Shown piece by piece: positions 63,201-64,000 of a DNA stretch of 64,000 nt; position 1 is the first letter of the stretch, and every line of letters starts with the position of its first letter. This stretch comes from Pseudochrobactrum sp. sp1633 (lineage in GTDB: Bacteria > Pseudomonadota > Alphaproteobacteria > Rhizobiales > Rhizobiaceae). Both the position numbers and the translations under genes were made by a program. The notes beneath the pieces are model-generated. The model had not been told where the DNA came from. It did not search any database and was given only the letters and a program-made list of their open reading frames with translations. The stretch spans positions 62,001-126,000 of the forward strand of contig NZ_JARRAE010000005.1 of NCBI RefSeq assembly GCF_030376605.1, read 5' to 3'.

Positions 63201-63708
63201 TGCCCGCCGCCTCTTCCAGAAGCGCGCGTCGTGCCTGCGGCTTGGCCTGAATTAACTCCCCGATACGGCCTTGCCCGACCATAGATGGAGAACGCGCACC
63301 GGTGGAATGATCGGCAAACAGCAACTGCACATCTTTAGCGCGCACCTCTTTGCCGTTAATGCGATAGACCGAACCGGATTCACGCTCGATACGGCGCGAA
63401 ACCTGCAATTCATCAACATCATTATAATTTGCGGGTGCCGTGCGATCACTATTATCGAGAAACAGTGTCACCTCTGCAGTATTTCGTGCAGGACGCGTGC
63501 CTGAGCCGGAAAAAATCACATCATCCATGCCGGAAGCGCGCATGTTTTTATAGGAGTTCTCTCCCATAACCCAGCGCAGCGCTTCAACCAAATTGGACTT
63601 ACCGCAGCCATTCGGCCCGACGACACCAGTCAACCCGCCCTCAATGACGAATTCCATCGGCTCGACAAAAGATTTAAATCCGAGAAGACGCAGCTTGGTA
63701 AAACGCAT
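60244..63708 (-). CDS. smc: Chromosome segregation ATPase SMC
   Basis: Condensin core that folds and separates daughter chromosomes. 1154 residues. Walker A GPNGCGKSN is at residues 32-40 with ALRWVMGE after it; long Gln/Glu/Arg/Ala coiled coils follow, with a hinge region near residues 500-650. The head is completed by the signature LLSGGEQALTAMAL near residue 1057 and Walker B CVLDEVDAPLDDHN near 1082. MRFTKLRLLGFKSF is the canonical start. The scpA/scpB partners are not in the window. A dsbA-like gene lies upstream, a common alphaproteobacterial order. Confidence 0.97.
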   Translation of the reverse strand: MRFTKLRLLGFKSFVEPMEFVIEGGLTGVVGPNGCGKSNLVEALRWVMGENSYKNMRASGMDDVIFSGSGTRPARNTAEVTLFLDNSDRTAPANYNDVDELQVSRRIERESGSVYRINGKEVRAKDVQLLFADHSTGARSPSMVGQGRIGELIQAKPQARRALLEEAAGISGLHSRRHEAELRLRAAETNLERLEDVVGELGTQIESLKRQSRQANRFRALSADIRAAEAILLHLRWSQAKHHEGEGQSALATATSHVGAMAQAQMIAAKEQAISAQHLPELRSQQASAAAALQRLTIAVSQLDEEAARLTQRRSELLKRLEQLSADILREEQMLQEHAGVLERLDDEEQDLHEQNEASGDRAIEAEERLAESQEQLRERETGLAQLTSVRAEAAAERTQSERLVRDTAERREKLVFQLRTVEQDIAALEAQLKTLAGTEEKAARVALAEEATMAAEEQTLACEEMVEQAREEETNRRQPLNQSREELNRIETEARTLASILNSGQSTTYIAVVEQMQVKKGFETALGAALGDDLEAPVNPQAPVFWTDIDSQNARDFGSLPQGAVPLSTVVDAPAALKARLSQIGLVDDSEGASLQAQLQSGQRLVSREGSLWRWDGFTARSDAPTAAAQRLAQKNRLAELEASTVTARNRVAQAEAALRQAETTLREAVERERSLRDHWRAAQRELAQARDALAEAERAAGQLSSKRAALDEARTRISDSLEENTIQLEEAQIRLDDLPDLQELNLRLTSLTTQVMADRAAMTEARAAHDNLRRDAENRLRRLEMIGHERKSWQSRAENARRQIAALTERRAETGDEAEDLAEAPADIDERRRELQSAVADADMQRKETSDRLSIAETEQAKLDKRATLAIQELASSREVRARAEERLTAAEERRKDAETRIAEVLNCAPHEAFRHTGLSAGDPMPDMDHTDRQLDRLKIERERLGAVNLRAEEEQRELSERQDAIINEREDVIEAIKKLRQAIQSLNKEGRERLLAAFDVVNEQFQRLFTHLFGGGTAELQLIESEDPLDAGLEILARPPGKKPQTMTLLSGGEQALTAMALIFAVFLTNPAPICVLDEVDAPLDDHNVERYCNLMDEMAASTKTRFVIITHNPITMARMDRLFGVTMAEQGVSQLVSVDLQTASAMREAV

Positions 63709-63797
63709 CAGCTCTCACCCCGCAAAATCTGGTGCGGGCAAAGCAGACTTTTAAAAATTCTTGTAAAATCAGACACTATTATTTTTAAATACAGAAA

Positions 63798-63827
63798 TGC
63801 AGCGGGCACAGAAAAGCGCCCGCTGCA
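63798..63827 (-). terminator. Terminator between dsbA-like gene and smc
   Basis: TGCAGCGGGC / GCCCGCTGCA perfect 10 bp arms with a ten-base loop, 16 bases after the dsbA-like stop codon. Confidence 0.75.
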
Positions 63828-63843
63828 TGATAATGCATCAGGA

Positions 63844-64000
63844 TTACAGCATAGAGTCGATAACTGCCGACATCTGTTCAACTGTTAATGCCCCGGAATA
63901 TTTCTGGCCATTGATAAAGAATGTAGGCGTTGCATTCACACCGAACTCAGCGCCACGTTCACGAACAGCATTCACATCATCGAGAAGCTGCTGGTTCGTC
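63844..64000 (-). CDS. DsbA-family thiol-disulfide oxidoreductase, 3' end
   Basis: Only the C-terminal ~51 residues are in the window; the gene continues past base 64000. The residues include GVNATPTFFINGQKYSG, in which the cis-Pro TPTFFI is diagnostic of the thioredoxin/DsbA fold, and end in QMSAVIDSML. The catalytic CxxC lies outside. The stop codon is at 63844-63846. Confidence 0.85.
   Translation of the reverse strand, partial: TNQQLLDDVNAVRERGAEFGVNATPTFFINGQKYSGALTVEQMSAVIDSML

Overview
The window looks like chromosome of a Brucella-group alphaproteobacterium (Hyphomicrobiales, Brucellaceae; an Ochrobactrum or Pseudochrobactrum-like genome is my guess). Reasons: betI-betA-betB with a rhizobial layout, a wbkF/wbkD-like O-antigen pair, ugp and 2-aminoethylphosphonate-type ABC operons, dsbA next to smc, and copies of a ~105 bp double-hairpin repeat that resembles the Brucella palindromic elements Bru-RS1/RS2. 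Genus assignment is inference. No insertion sequence, CRISPR array, rRNA or intact prophage was seen. One tRNA (Gln, TTG) is present.

Layout. 0.3-9 kb: msrB, oligopeptidase B, a small exported protein, a di-haem cytochrome c and cytochrome c', sodB, an L,D-transpeptidase lipoprotein, and a YheO-type regulator (apparently leaderless) with an aminotransferase. 8.9-15.3 kb: a HerA-like ATPase, a small helical protein, a CynX-type MFS transporter, CorA, a GreA/GreB factor and an asparaginase. 15.4-19.4 kb: glycine-betaine synthesis operon betIAB behind a perfect palindromic operator. 19.4-24.9 kb: a copper P-type ATPase with a MerR-type promoter, a FGGY sugar kinase, and an isolated short rpoN. 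25-31.2 kb: a YcaC-like hydrolase and ugpB-A-E-C, ending in an endonuclease/exonuclease/phosphatase-family enzyme where enterobacteria have ugpQ. 31.3-40.5 kb: two small membrane proteins, an aminotransferase, a phnS/T/V-like ABC importer, a DUF2865 protein and a diguanylate cyclase. 40.9-44.2 kb: tRNA-Gln and the two envelope-polysaccharide genes. 44.7-52.0 kb: a purine-ureide degradation block (puuE, ureidoglycolate lyase, xdhA, xdhB, uraD, uraH) followed by a phage-type DUF2793 gene. 52.2-64 kb: a metallo-beta-lactamase-fold hydrolase, a DUF1499 protein, a hypothetical, a polysaccharide deacetylase, ppdK, a VOC protein, a cation diffusion facilitator, smc and the 3' end of a dsbA-like gene.

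How the parts fit. Most genes are metabolic or housekeeping and the transport operons are complete: Ugp imports glycerol-3-phosphate or glycerophosphodiesters and the terminal phosphatase-family enzyme may process them; BetI controls conversion of choline to glycine betaine; the purine block runs from xanthine to glyoxylate and urea but lacks a visible urate oxidase and XdhC. The most informative unannotated signals are intergenic: a TTGTCGACAA-centred operator before puuE, stacked palindromes at the copA promoter, a consensus promoter whose start coincides with the yheO ATG, and the 105 bp repeats, one of which supplies the stop codon of a gene. I did not find a convincing new defence or mobile system.
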